50,471 bases of DNA, taken from contig SXJP01000019.1 in NCBI GenBank assembly GCA_005779395.1, forward strand, positions 1-50,471, read 5' to 3'. Both the position numbers and the translations under genes were made by a program. Position 1 is the first letter of the stretch, and the number at the start of each line of letters is the position of its first letter. Below the pieces are notes generated by a model. It was not told where the DNA came from and made no database searches. It worked only from the letters and a program-made list of their open reading frames with translations. The stretch comes from Actinomycetota bacterium (GTDB taxonomy: Bacteria; Actinomycetota; Acidimicrobiia; IMCC26256; PALSA-610). Positions 34,155 through 41,693 of this stretch are shown here, in pieces.

Positions 34155-34982
34155 ATGACAGAGATACAGACAACGATCACGAAGCTTTTCGAAGCTGGTA
34201 GTGCTGCCGCGGATGTACTACCACCAGCAGAAGCCCACGAAGCGGTCCGCGTGGCGATAGGGATGCTCGACCGCGGCGAAGCGCGAGTAGCGGAAGTCAA
34301 GGGCGACGATGTCTTCGTTCACGAGTGGGCCAAACATGCTGTGTTGTTGTGGTTCAAGTACCAGCAGATGGAAGCCATCGAGTGCGGCCCGTATGAGTAC
34401 GCCGACAAGCTTCCGCTCAAGACCGGTTACATGGAAGCTGGTGTCCGTGTCGTGCCAGGGGGAAGCGCTCGATTCGGAGCGTTCTTGGGCAGGGGAGTCG
34501 TCCTAATGCCTAGTTACGTAAACATTGGCGCGTATGTCGATGAAGGAACGATGGTCGACACGTGGGCGACCGTCGGTAGTTGTGCGCAGATCGGCAAGCG
34601 TGTTCACTTGGCTGGAGGGGTCGGGATCGGTGGAGTACTCGAGCCGCCGAACGCCGTACCCGTCGTGATCGAAGACGACGTTTTTGTCGGTAGCCGTTGC
34701 ATGATTGTTGGAGGGGCTCGCGTACGCAGCGGGGCGAAACTAGGCGCTGGGGTATTGCTCACTAACTCGACGCCAGTCATCGAAGCCGAGACAGGCAAGG
34801 AGGTTGCGCGCGGCGACATTCCGGAACGCGCGATCGTTGTGCAAGGCATACGTCAGCGAGAGTTTGCAGGAGGCAGCTTTGGTCTTCCGTGCGCGCTCGT
34901 CTTGCGGTATCTAGATACAGGAGAAGAGCACGACAAGCTCAAGTTGAATGAGGCCTTGCGAGATCATGGAATCGCAACCTGA
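34155..34982 (+). CDS. dapD: 2,3,4,5-tetrahydropyridine-2,6-dicarboxylate N-succinyltransferase, E. coli type
   Basis: Left-handed beta-helix acyltransferase using succinyl-CoA. The 275-residue protein is of the Escherichia coli class: MPSYVNIGAYVDEGTMVDTW, ATVGSCAQIGK and GGVGIGGVLEP are nearly identical to the proteobacterial enzyme, whereas the M. tuberculosis DapD belongs to a longer and distant class. ATG 34155 has aagga upstream and is 2 bases after the dapC stop. The stop overlaps the dapE start (TGATG). Confidence 0.94.
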   Translation: MTEIQTTITKLFEAGSAAADVLPPAEAHEAVRVAIGMLDRGEARVAEVKGDDVFVHEWAKHAVLLWFKYQQMEAIECGPYEYADKLPLKTGYMEAGVRVVPGGSARFGAFLGRGVVLMPSYVNIGAYVDEGTMVDTWATVGSCAQIGKRVHLAGGVGIGGVLEPPNAVPVVIEDDVFVGSRCMIVGGARVRSGAKLGAGVLLTNSTPVIEAETGKEVARGDIPERAIVVQGIRQREFAGGSFGLPCALVLRYLDTGEEHDKLKLNEALRDHGIAT

Positions 34983-36073
34983 TGCAAGAGTTATTGCGAG
35001 TAGTCACAGACTCAGACGCAAACGACCTTTTAGGCCTTACGGCAGCGCTATGCGCCGTTCCTTCGGTATTCCCGAATGAGGGGCCACTTGCCGACGCAAT
35101 AGAGGCACGACTAAGAATTCGCGCTCCGCGGCTCGTTACAACTCGGTTTGGCAACAATGTGATCGCGAGAACGAATGTTGGATCGGCCCGCCGGATAGTT
35201 CTCGGCGGGCACCTAGACACTGTTCCGGCGAACAACAACCAAGTACCTCATGTCCATGGCGATGTGCTCCACGCGTTAGGGGCTGCAGACATGAAGGGCA
35301 GTCTCGCCGTAATGCTTCGGCTTGCCGAACAAGCATCGCTAAGAGAACCCGCGTACGACATCACATTCGTGTTCTACGAAGGAGAAGAAGTCGCAGAGGA
35401 GCACAACGGTCTCAGGGCCGTCTTCGCTGCCGCCCCCGAACTACTTGCGTGCGACCTTGCCGTGTTGTGCGAACCGACAGGCGGATGGGTCGAAGCGGGC
35501 TGTCAGGGCACATTACATATGCGCGCCGAGTTCACAGGGACGAGGGCACATAGTGCGCGACCCTGGATGGGCGTAAACGCGATCGCCCGTTGTGCGCCGA
35601 TTCTTGCCAAGGTTGCCGAGCACACGCCAGAAGTCGTGAATATCGACGGCCTTGAGTTCACACAGGCATTGCAACTCGTGCGCGTCGAGGGTGGCGTATC
35701 GAACAACGTCGTCCCCGACGCCGCAGCTTTCGTGGTCAACCGCCGGTTCGCTCCTAGTTTTTCGGCACAAGAGATAATTGCTGAAATGCGCGCATTCTTA
35801 GATGGTGCTGATCAAACCGTTGTCATCAACGAGTCTGAAGGAGCATTACCAAATCTTGCGGACCCAACCGTGGCTGAGTTTGTTGCAACTCTCGGACTGT
35901 CGGTGCGAGCGAAACTTGGATGGACCGATGTCGCGCGTTTTGCGGCGCATGGCATACCAGCGCTCAATTTCGGGGCTGGCGATCCGACTCTTGCCCACAC
36001 GGCGGATGAGTGCGTCGAACTAGCTGATCTTGCGCGGTGTTATGACTTGCTCGCGAAGTTTTGCGGAGTCTAA
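34982..36073 (+). CDS. dapE: succinyl-diaminopimelate desuccinylase
   Basis: M20-family di-zinc amidohydrolase giving LL-diaminopimelate. The 363-residue protein has the first zinc motif GGHLDTVP (His, Asp), the bridging Asp in LGAADMKGS, the catalytic Glu-Glu pair in FYEGEEVAEE, the CEPTGG segment, the dimerisation-domain His (GTRAHSARPW) and the last His in DPTLAHTADECVE. Sequence is closest to actinobacterial DapE. It closes the dapC-dapD-dapE cluster. Its end overlaps the convergent PilZ gene by 4 bases. Confidence 0.93.
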   Translation: MQELLRVVTDSDANDLLGLTAALCAVPSVFPNEGPLADAIEARLRIRAPRLVTTRFGNNVIARTNVGSARRIVLGGHLDTVPANNNQVPHVHGDVLHALGAADMKGSLAVMLRLAEQASLREPAYDITFVFYEGEEVAEEHNGLRAVFAAAPELLACDLAVLCEPTGGWVEAGCQGTLHMRAEFTGTRAHSARPWMGVNAIARCAPILAKVAEHTPEVVNIDGLEFTQALQLVRVEGGVSNNVVPDAAAFVVNRRFAPSFSAQEIIAEMRAFLDGADQTVVINESEGALPNLADPTVAEFVATLGLSVRAKLGWTDVARFAAHGIPALNFGAGDPTLAHTADECVELADLARCYDLLAKFCGV

Positions 36074-36711
36074 GTCTCAGTTAATCCTTGGGTCTTGGAT
36101 AGGAGTACGACAGCAGTAGCTAGGTCTCTGCTCTGGCCTCCCTTGAGTAGCGTGAACGCCAAGCCACAGTTGTATTTCTGTGCGACTGCGCGACACCAAC
36201 GCACTTGTGCTCGTGTCTGGATAACGCTCTGCGATCCAGGGAGCCGAAACCGAAGCAAGGCTTTCGTCATCGGCGGCAACATGCGATCCGACCAGAGTGA
36301 TATGCCAGATACGGAGAGGTCGATCGCTCGCGCTGACTGGTGCGCATCGCCTAAGACCCGCGAATCACAAATAATCAGGTCGATTCGGCTGTCGAATGGC
36401 ACGCGTACGTCGGCCCGCCGCGCCTCTAGACCATCTTCTGGCATCGTAAATGCGATGGCGGGTCGACCGTCGCGCGTAATTGTGACCTGTAGGACTCTCG
36501 TCGTGACTTCGTCATCTTGAACCGTCGTCGCTGTAGTCGCTCCAAGACGTAGTCGAACTACGGAGCCCACCGCGACAGGCTGAGCGCGATCGAACGCGAT
36601 TACAGCGATGCGGTCTGAGAAACCAACTAGGTCACCGTGAACTTCGCGTCCGGCGATTATCGCAACTGCGGTAGTGCCATGTTCGGCAACGACCGGAGCG
36701 ATTGAATCCAT
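36070..36711 (-). CDS. PilZ-domain protein, probable c-di-GMP effector
   Basis: 213-residue cytoplasmic protein. The C-terminal half is a PilZ domain: RRADVRVPF supplies the RxxxR motif (about residues 98-103) and IDLSVSGISL the DxSxxG motif (about residues 128-133). The N-terminal half is a beta-rich YcgR-N-like segment. Such proteins couple c-di-GMP to flagellar or other outputs. It may link functionally to the chemoreceptor at 21232, which is only a suggestion. It lies downstream of lexA on the same strand, separated by a hairpin. Confidence 0.83.
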   Translation of the reverse strand: MDSIAPVVAEHGTTAVAIIAGREVHGDLVGFSDRIAVIAFDRAQPVAVGSVVRLRLGATTATTVQDDEVTTRVLQVTITRDGRPAIAFTMPEDGLEARRADVRVPFDSRIDLIICDSRVLGDAHQSARAIDLSVSGISLWSDRMLPPMTKALLRFRLPGSQSVIQTRAQVRWCRAVAQKYNCGLAFTLLKGGQSRDLATAVVLLSKTQGLTET

Positions 36712-36735
36712 GTGTAGGTATCGTCAAAGACAGCG

Positions 36736-36781
36736 CGGACGTTTAAGTGGCGCAACCCCTTGGCGCTAGTTGAAACGTCCG
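36736..36781 (-). terminator. long-loop stem between lexA and the PilZ gene
   Basis: Perfect 9-base arms cggacgttt (36736-36744) and aaacgtccg (36773-36781) enclose 28 bases, in the 92 bases between lexA and the PilZ gene. No T-run follows on the minus strand. It could limit read-through from lexA. Confidence 0.45.
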
Positions 36782-36803
36782 AATTCCTGGTGTCCGTTTT
36801 TAG

Positions 36804-37454
36804 CTAGAGACGACGCAAGACGGTAACGACGCGTCCATAAATAGTGACTTCGGCGGGCTTGAACACCATCTCTTGCATGTCAGAGTTTTCGGGACGCAAC
36901 ACGATCTCGCCCTTGCGTTTCAGGTAGGTCTTTACGGTGGCTTCGTCGTCGTGGATACCAGCTACTACGACATCGCCATTATCGGCTGTTTTTTGCACAC
37001 GGGCGACTATGTAGTCCCCGTCCAAGATTCCCGCGTTAATCATGGAGTCGCCACGGACACGCAACATGAACAGGTCGCCGTCGCCGGTGAAGTCCTCGGG
37101 GACAGGGATCGTTTCCTCGATGTTTTCGGCCGCAAGTACGCCTGTGCCAGCAGCGATGTCGCCGACGAGAGGAACGTGGCGAGCCGGCCTGCGCTCTACG
37201 TTGGCTCCTGATTGAGCGTCATAGGCAAGGATGATTGCCCGTGGTTTGGCAGGGTCACGCTGTAAGTAGCCCTTCTCTTGGAGCGCCGAAAGGTGAGCAT
37301 GCACCGTTGATGGTGACGACAGGCCGATTTCTTCGCCAATCTCGCGGACCGACGGGGGATATCCGATGCCACGGGTGTGCTCGTCTATGTAGTCGAGCAC
37401 TTGTCGCTGGCGGTCGGTGAGTGGTGCACCCGGGTATCTCTGGTTTCGTGCCAT
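36804..37454 (-). CDS. lexA: LexA repressor
   Basis: SOS repressor, inactivated by RecA-stimulated self-cleavage. The 216-residue protein has an N-terminal winged HTH (LTDRQRQVLDYIDEH, GYPPSVREIGEEIGLSS) and a C-terminal peptidase domain. The scissile Ala102-Gly103 bond is in VGDIAAGTG; catalytic Ser137 (RGDSMINAG) and Lys175 (EATVKTY) are present. I chose ATG 37454; the longer frame runs over the promoter. On the minus strand TACGGT (37461-37466) lies 6 bases upstream and TTGCCA 17 bases further, so the mRNA is probably leaderless. An SOS-like box covers the -35, so it should repress itself. Confidence 0.96.
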   Translation of the reverse strand: MARNQRYPGAPLTDRQRQVLDYIDEHTRGIGYPPSVREIGEEIGLSSPSTVHAHLSALQEKGYLQRDPAKPRAIILAYDAQSGANVERRPARHVPLVGDIAAGTGVLAAENIEETIPVPEDFTGDGDLFMLRVRGDSMINAGILDGDYIVARVQKTADNGDVVVAGIHDDEATVKTYLKRKGEIVLRPENSDMQEMVFKPAEVTIYGRVVTVLRRL

Positions 37455-37460
37455 TGCGAC

Positions 37461-37466
37461 ACCGTA
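37461..37466 (-). promoter_or_regulatory. leaderless-type -10 (TACGGT) of lexA
   Basis: TACGGT on the minus strand, 6 bases before ATG 37454 and 17 bases after TTGCCA (plus coordinates 37484-37489). A degenerate box-like sequence (37470-37483) lies between the two. Confidence 0.6.
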
Positions 37467-37486
37467 ACACGATTGTTTGTTCGTGG

Positions 37487-37500
37487 CAAACACCCGTTCG
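37487..37500. promoter_or_regulatory. second, weaker SOS box (lexA side)
   Basis: CAAAC-ACCC-GTTCG differs from CGAAC-N4-GTTCG at one arm base. It overlaps the lexA -35 element and is 16 bases from the perfect box at 37517. Confidence 0.6.
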
Positions 37501-37509
37501 ATAAATCGC

Positions 37510-37537
37510 TTGACATCGAACGGGTGTTCGGTAATGC
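37510..37537 (+). promoter_or_regulatory. promoter and perfect SOS box of the LysM gene
   Basis: CGAAC-GGGT-GTTCG (37517-37530) lies between a consensus -35 TTGACA (37510-37515) and a TAATGC -10 (37532-37537) for the divergent LysM gene. LexA bound here would occlude that promoter and may also act on lexA with the second box. Confidence 0.85.
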
Positions 37538-37544
37538 TTGGGAC

Positions 37545-38078
37545 ATGATTGAGACTGCATCTAGAGGGTTGACGGCTGCTTCCTGCCGTCCTCGCATCAG
37601 TACCGCTCAGCGTGGCCCGCGCACGATTTCAAACCCACAGAGCGTGGCTGTCTCAGCCGCACGGTCTACTTCTCGCATGACAAACAAAGCACAACAGTCG
37701 CATTTTGCGCCCCGGCACACCACCAGTTTCCCGGCGGCGCAGCGTGCGCTCCGCGCTCAGCAGCACCAAGTTCGCAAGCCACGCCGACCTACCGCCGCAA
37801 CTTTCATGCGCCGCCGGGTCGTGGCTTTTGTACTTGGTCTATTGGTGCTTGGGGCTGCGCGACAAGCGGGTGCTGCGTTCGGCGGTACATCCCCCGAAAC
37901 CCCCGAACGCCACCCGCAGACGATTAGCTATGTAGTGCAACCCGGAGACACTTTGTGGTCCATCGCTGGCATCCTCGCTCCGTCAGACGACCCTCGCGGG
38001 GTAATCGACGTGCTAAGAGACAGCCGCGACTCCGATGTGCTCATGGCAGGCGAGACAATCATCTGGGTTCAGGACTAA
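37545..38078 (+). CDS. LysM protein, SOS-controlled, Rv2719c/DivS-like
   Basis: 177-residue protein with a basic N-terminus, one membrane segment (RVVAFVLGLLVLGAARQAGA, about residues 90-110) and a C-terminal LysM domain (YVVQPGDTLWSIAG to GETIIWVQD) that would face the cell wall. Position is diagnostic: in mycobacteria a LysM protein (Rv2719c) lies between lexA and nrdR, is DNA-damage induced and acts on the cell wall or division; Corynebacterium DivS is analogous. The SOS box in its promoter supports the same role. ATG 37545 is taken because it follows the promoter; ATG 37677 would shorten the N-terminus. Enzymatic activity cannot be inferred. Confidence 0.8.
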   Translation: MIETASRGLTAASCRPRISTAQRGPRTISNPQSVAVSAARSTSRMTNKAQQSHFAPRHTTSFPAAQRALRAQQHQVRKPRRPTAATFMRRRVVAFVLGLLVLGAARQAGAAFGGTSPETPERHPQTISYVVQPGDTLWSIAGILAPSDDPRGVIDVLRDSRDSDVLMAGETIIWVQD

Positions 38079-38102
38079 ACGACGTACACGTAGCGGAATT
38101 GG

Positions 38103-38108
38103 TACCGT
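38103..38108 (+). promoter_or_regulatory. leaderless-type -10 (TACCGT) of nrdR
   Basis: TACCGT lies 6 bases before GTG 38115 in the 36-base gap after the LysM gene; no ribosome binding site is present. Confidence 0.45.
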
Positions 38109-38114
38109 TAGTGC

Positions 38115-38600
38115 GTGCAGTGTCCGTTCTGTGGCGACAACGACGACAAGGTTGTCGATTCGCGTCCGGCGGAGGAGGGCGGGGCGATACGTCGCCGTCG
38201 CGAGTGCCTCGTATGCGCCCGCCGTTTCACTACCTACGAGCGGGTCGAGGAACTGCCTCTCGTGGTTCGCAAACGGTCAGGCCAGCTCGAGCCGTTCGAT
38301 GCTCAGAAGATCCTCGCTGGCCTAGAGCGGGCAGCGTCGAGTCGCATAGAGCCAGAGGTGCTTGCCGAGGCCGTGATTTCGATCGAAGAGGACTTGCGGT
38401 CCGTCGGTACAGAGATTGGCAGCGATCAGGTCGGGATGGCTGTGCTAGATGCGCTAAGGGCCATCGACGCAGTCGCGTACCTGCGATTCGCCTCTGTTTA
38501 CAAGGGTTTCGACGATGTTGCCGACTTCGAACGAGAAGTTGGCGAGTTACGACGTCAAGAACGGCTCGAAAAAACCACGGCTCCGAAGCCTCGCTTATAG
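38115..38600 (+). CDS. nrdR: transcriptional repressor NrdR
   Basis: ATP/dATP-sensing repressor of ribonucleotide reductase genes. The 161-residue protein starts with a zinc ribbon (CPFCGDNDDKVVDSR, then CLVCARRFTTYE; four cysteines) and continues with an ATP-cone (VVRKRSGQLEPFDAQKI, DQVGMAVLDALRAIDAVAY). Start is GTG 38115, giving the usual MQCPFCG-type N-terminus. It lies directly before nrdJ, whose upstream region carries two sites resembling NrdR boxes. Confidence 0.96.
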   Translation: MQCPFCGDNDDKVVDSRPAEEGGAIRRRRECLVCARRFTTYERVEELPLVVRKRSGQLEPFDAQKILAGLERAASSRIEPEVLAEAVISIEEDLRSVGTEIGSDQVGMAVLDALRAIDAVAYLRFASVYKGFDDVADFEREVGELRRQERLEKTTAPKPRL

Positions 38601-38618
38601 CACTTCTAGAGACGCCTG

Positions 38619-38634
38619 GCACAAGATGTAGTGT
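38619..38634 (+). promoter_or_regulatory. candidate NrdR box 1
   Basis: gcacaagatgtagtgt matches the NrdR consensus acaCwAtATaTwgtgt at 13 of 16 positions. It lies about 90 bases before the nrdJ -35. Confidence 0.5.
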
Positions 38635-38725
38635 GTGCGTCTCATCTGTAGCGCTTGTGCATGAAGTCACGAGTGCTAATCATCGCGAACGCTCTCCGAC
38701 CTGGGCAAACTTGGAATTTTGGGTA

Positions 38726-38755
38726 TTGACACGCGTGTAATTCGCATGTTGTAAT
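38726..38755 (+). promoter_or_regulatory. promoter of nrdJ
   Basis: Consensus -35 TTGACA (38726-38731), an 18-base spacer and TGTAAT (38750-38755). The leader to ATG 38833 is about 70 bases and ends in a strong ribosome binding site (aggggg). I see no cobalamin riboswitch in 38601-38832. Confidence 0.7.
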
Positions 38756-38787
38756 GTGTCTTCATCTTGCGATGGTAGAAACGTTGA

Positions 38788-38803
38788 CCACAACATCTTG
38801 TGG
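38788..38803 (+). promoter_or_regulatory. candidate NrdR box 2
   Basis: ccacaacatcttgtgg, an inverted repeat of ccacaa/ttgtgg, matches the NrdR consensus at 12 of 16 positions. It lies in the predicted nrdJ leader, where it could also form a small hairpin. Confidence 0.45.
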
Positions 38804-38832
38804 TTACAGAAATGGTCTAGGGGGACTCACGA

Positions 38833-41619
38833 ATGACAACAGCACCACAACATCTCGCGCTCGGCATCCGGCGGCACTTCACGGCGCCAGGAGAACATGC
38901 CTATGACTCTGTCACCTGGGAGCATCGAGATGCTCGGATCCAGAACTACAGAGAGGGTGGCGACGCGTTCTTTCAACCCGGCGTCGAGTTCCCGACAACT
39001 TGGTCCCTAAACGCCACCAACATCGTCGCCCAGAAGTACTTCAGAGGCACACTCGGGACGCCCGAGCGCGAGTCGTCGTTGCGCCAGGTCATCGACCGTG
39101 TCGCAGACACGATCACAGAGTGGGGAAGCGCCGACGGCTACTTCTCTGACGACATTGAGGCAGAAGCGTTTCGCGACGAACTCAAGTACATCCTCGTACA
39201 CCAACGAGCGGCATTCAACTCGCCGGTCTGGTTCAACATTGGTGTCAAAGGTGTTCCGCAGCAAGCAAGCGCGTGTTTCATCTTGTCTGTCGAAGACACG
39301 ATGGACGACATCCTCAACTGGTACCGCGAAGAGGGAATCATCTTCAAGGGCGGCTCGGGCGCAGGCGTGAACCTGAGCAGGATTCGCTCCTCGAAGGAGT
39401 TCCTAAAAGGTGGCGGAACCGCGAGCGGTCCCGTGAGTTTCATGCGTGGCGCCGACTCGAGTGCAGGCACAATCAAATCAGGTGGCAAGACTCGTCGCGC
39501 TGCCAAGATGGTCATCCTCGATATTGCCCACCCAGACATCGAAGAGTTCATCTGGTGTAAAGCAATAGAAGAACGCAAGGCGCGCGCACTCAGTGCTGCT
39601 GGCTTCGACATGGACCTCGACGGCAAGGACAGCCACTCGGTTCAATACCAAAACGCCAATAACTCGGTGCGAGTAACCGACGATTTCATGCGCGCCGTTG
39701 AAAATGACGACGACTGGCACCTTCGAGCAGTAGCCGATGGCGAAATCGTAGAGACGGTGCGCGCACGCGATCTGTGGCATCAGATCGCAGCATCAAGCTG
39801 GGAATGTGCAGACCCAGGCATGCAGTTCGACACAACCATCAACAGGTGGCACACAGCGCACGCAACAGGCCGGATTAACGCGTCAAACCCCTGCAGCGAG
39901 TACATGCACCTCGATGACTCAGCGTGCAACCTTGCATCGATCAACCTTCTTAAGTACCTCGCAGAAGACGCAGGTACTTTCGATGTAACGGGATACAAGC
40001 ACACTGTCGAAGTCATGTTCACCGCCCAAGAGATTCTTGTTGGCTCTGCTGACTATCCGACCCCGTCGATCGGCGAGACGAGTCGTCGATTCCGTCAACT
40101 TGGTCTTGGCTACGCCAACCTTGGCGCATTGCTCATGGCGCGCGGTATGGCATATGACAGCGATGCCGGTCGGGCATGGGCTGGTGCGCTCACGTCTCTG
40201 ATGACCGGACACGCGTATGCAATGAGCGCTCGTACGGCAGCGCGTATGGGGCCCTTCGCAGGGTACGCAGACAACGCGCAGTACATGAACAATGTGCTCG
40301 AGATGCACCGGGCTGAGGCTGCCAAGATCGACGAGGACCTAGTCCCCGCGAGTCTGCTTTCGGCTGCGCAACAATCCTGGGACGAAGCCGTCGATCTCGG
40401 AACGCGACACGGTGTTCGAAACAGCCAGGCGACGGTGCTCGCTCCGACAGGCACAATCGGTCTGATGATGGACTGTGACACAACAGGTATCGAGCCAGAC
40501 TTGGCGCTGAGCAAGGCCAAGAAACTTGTCGGTGGTGGCACCATGTTCATCGTGAACCAGACAGTTCCGCGCGCGCTACGCAATCTTGGATATGAGCGCG
40601 CGGTCGTCGAAGCGATCGTCGCGTACATCGACGAGAACAAGTCGATTATTGGTGCGCCTGGTCTCGACCCAGCACACCTTGGAGTCTTTGCTTGCTCGAT
40701 GGGAGACAACCCCATTCACCACATGGGACATGTCACGATGATGGCAGCAGTTCAGCCATTTATCTCTGGCGCAATCTCAAAGACGGTCAACGTGCCAGAG
40801 GACGTAACCATCGAGGACTTCGAAGAAATCCATATGAGTGCGTGGAAACTCGGCCTCAAAGCCGTCGCTCTTTACCGCGACAACTGCAAAGTCGGACAAC
40901 CGCTCTCTACCCAGAAGAAAGCGAGCGAACAAGGTTCGAGTTCGGAGGCTGTCGTAGAGCGAATCGTTGAACACGTCATCGTTCAGGAGCCTGTGCGTCA
41001 GAAACTTCCACGCACGCGTTCATCGAAGACATTCTCGTTCCGCGTAGCCGATTGCCACGGCTACGTGACTGTTGGCGAGTACGGCGATGGTCGACCAGGT
41101 GAACTGTTCTTGAAGGTCGCCAAGCAAGGCTCGACTCTCGCAGGGATCATGGACGCCATGGCGATCAGCGTCAGCATGGGCCTCCAATACGGAGTCCCGA
41201 TCGAGGCGTTCGTCGACAAGTTTACGAACATGCGTTTCGAGCCTGCTGGCATGACTGACGATGCTGACATTCGTTTTGCTACGAGCCTTGTCGACTACAT
41301 CTTCCGTCGTCTCGCTGTCGAGTACATACCGCTAGAACAGCGCGAAGCCATGGGAATCCTCACGATCGGCGAGCGCATGCAACCAACACTGCCAGGTGTC
41401 GAAGAAGCAGCGACGCAGACCAAACCTGCAGTTGGCTTAGGCCCTGACGATCTAGCGCCCTCGACGGCATTGAACAGTGAACCGCAACAGGTAGCGAAGT
41501 CCGTGCCTATCTCACGTGCAGTCGAGGTAGTGCTATGTCATGCTTGCGGCGACATCATGCAGCGCGCCGGAAGCTGTCATGTCTGCACAAGTTGCGGCGC
41601 CACAAGCGGCTGTAGCTAA
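38833..41619 (+). CDS. nrdJ: adenosylcobalamin-dependent (class II) ribonucleotide reductase
   Basis: Reduces ribonucleotides to deoxyribonucleotides with a B12-derived radical, so it needs no oxygen. The 928-residue protein has the class II/large-subunit core (FNSPVWFNIG, GGSGAGVNLSRIR, INASNPCSEY with active-site Asn, Cys and Glu, then CNLASINL, and APTGTIGLMMDCDTTGIEPD). A TSCPD-like domain is near FRVADCHGYVTVGEYGDGR. The C-terminus is a zinc-ribbon-like tail (CHACGDIMQ, CHVCTSCGATSGC) that probably carries the re-reducing cysteines. It has a strong ribosome binding site. No class I genes are seen in the window. Confidence 0.96.
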   Translation: MTTAPQHLALGIRRHFTAPGEHAYDSVTWEHRDARIQNYREGGDAFFQPGVEFPTTWSLNATNIVAQKYFRGTLGTPERESSLRQVIDRVADTITEWGSADGYFSDDIEAEAFRDELKYILVHQRAAFNSPVWFNIGVKGVPQQASACFILSVEDTMDDILNWYREEGIIFKGGSGAGVNLSRIRSSKEFLKGGGTASGPVSFMRGADSSAGTIKSGGKTRRAAKMVILDIAHPDIEEFIWCKAIEERKARALSAAGFDMDLDGKDSHSVQYQNANNSVRVTDDFMRAVENDDDWHLRAVADGEIVETVRARDLWHQIAASSWECADPGMQFDTTINRWHTAHATGRINASNPCSEYMHLDDSACNLASINLLKYLAEDAGTFDVTGYKHTVEVMFTAQEILVGSADYPTPSIGETSRRFRQLGLGYANLGALLMARGMAYDSDAGRAWAGALTSLMTGHAYAMSARTAARMGPFAGYADNAQYMNNVLEMHRAEAAKIDEDLVPASLLSAAQQSWDEAVDLGTRHGVRNSQATVLAPTGTIGLMMDCDTTGIEPDLALSKAKKLVGGGTMFIVNQTVPRALRNLGYERAVVEAIVAYIDENKSIIGAPGLDPAHLGVFACSMGDNPIHHMGHVTMMAAVQPFISGAISKTVNVPEDVTIEDFEEIHMSAWKLGLKAVALYRDNCKVGQPLSTQKKASEQGSSSEAVVERIVEHVIVQEPVRQKLPRTRSSKTFSFRVADCHGYVTVGEYGDGRPGELFLKVAKQGSTLAGIMDAMAISVSMGLQYGVPIEAFVDKFTNMRFEPAGMTDDADIRFATSLVDYIFRRLAVEYIPLEQREAMGILTIGERMQPTLPGVEEAATQTKPAVGLGPDDLAPSTALNSEPQQVAKSVPISRAVEVVLCHACGDIMQRAGSCHVCTSCGATSGCS

Positions 41620-41654
41620 GCGCCACCGAATTCCACCGCTAAGAGACATTGCGT

Positions 41655-41687
41655 TAGTCCCGCGGCCTAACCGCGGGACTACGTTTT
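41655..41687 (+). terminator. intrinsic terminator of nrdJ
   Basis: Perfect 11-base stem (tagtcccgcgg / ccgcgggacta) with a 5-base loop, then cgtttt. The next start codon (41694) is only 6 bases after the T-run, and the 3' arm overlaps a TACGTT element. Confidence 0.88.
41680..41685 (+). promoter_or_regulatory. leaderless-type -10 (TACGTT) of the F420-type oxidoreductase
   Basis: TACGTT lies 8 bases before ATG 41694 and is partly inside the nrdJ terminator. No ribosome binding site is present in the 75-base gap. Confidence 0.4.
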
Positions 41688-41693
41688 GTGCTT

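Noticed and set aside
37470..37483. Third SOS box next to lexA
   Set aside because: CGATT-GTTT-GTTCG has two mismatches in one arm, too weak to call by eye.
37955..38740. 261-codon frame over nrdR
   Set aside because: It overlaps the real nrdR and LysM genes out of frame and has no family features.
38601..38832. Cobalamin riboswitch before the B12-dependent reductase
   Set aside because: I looked for the B12-box core and found none; only NrdR-like sites and a promoter are visible.
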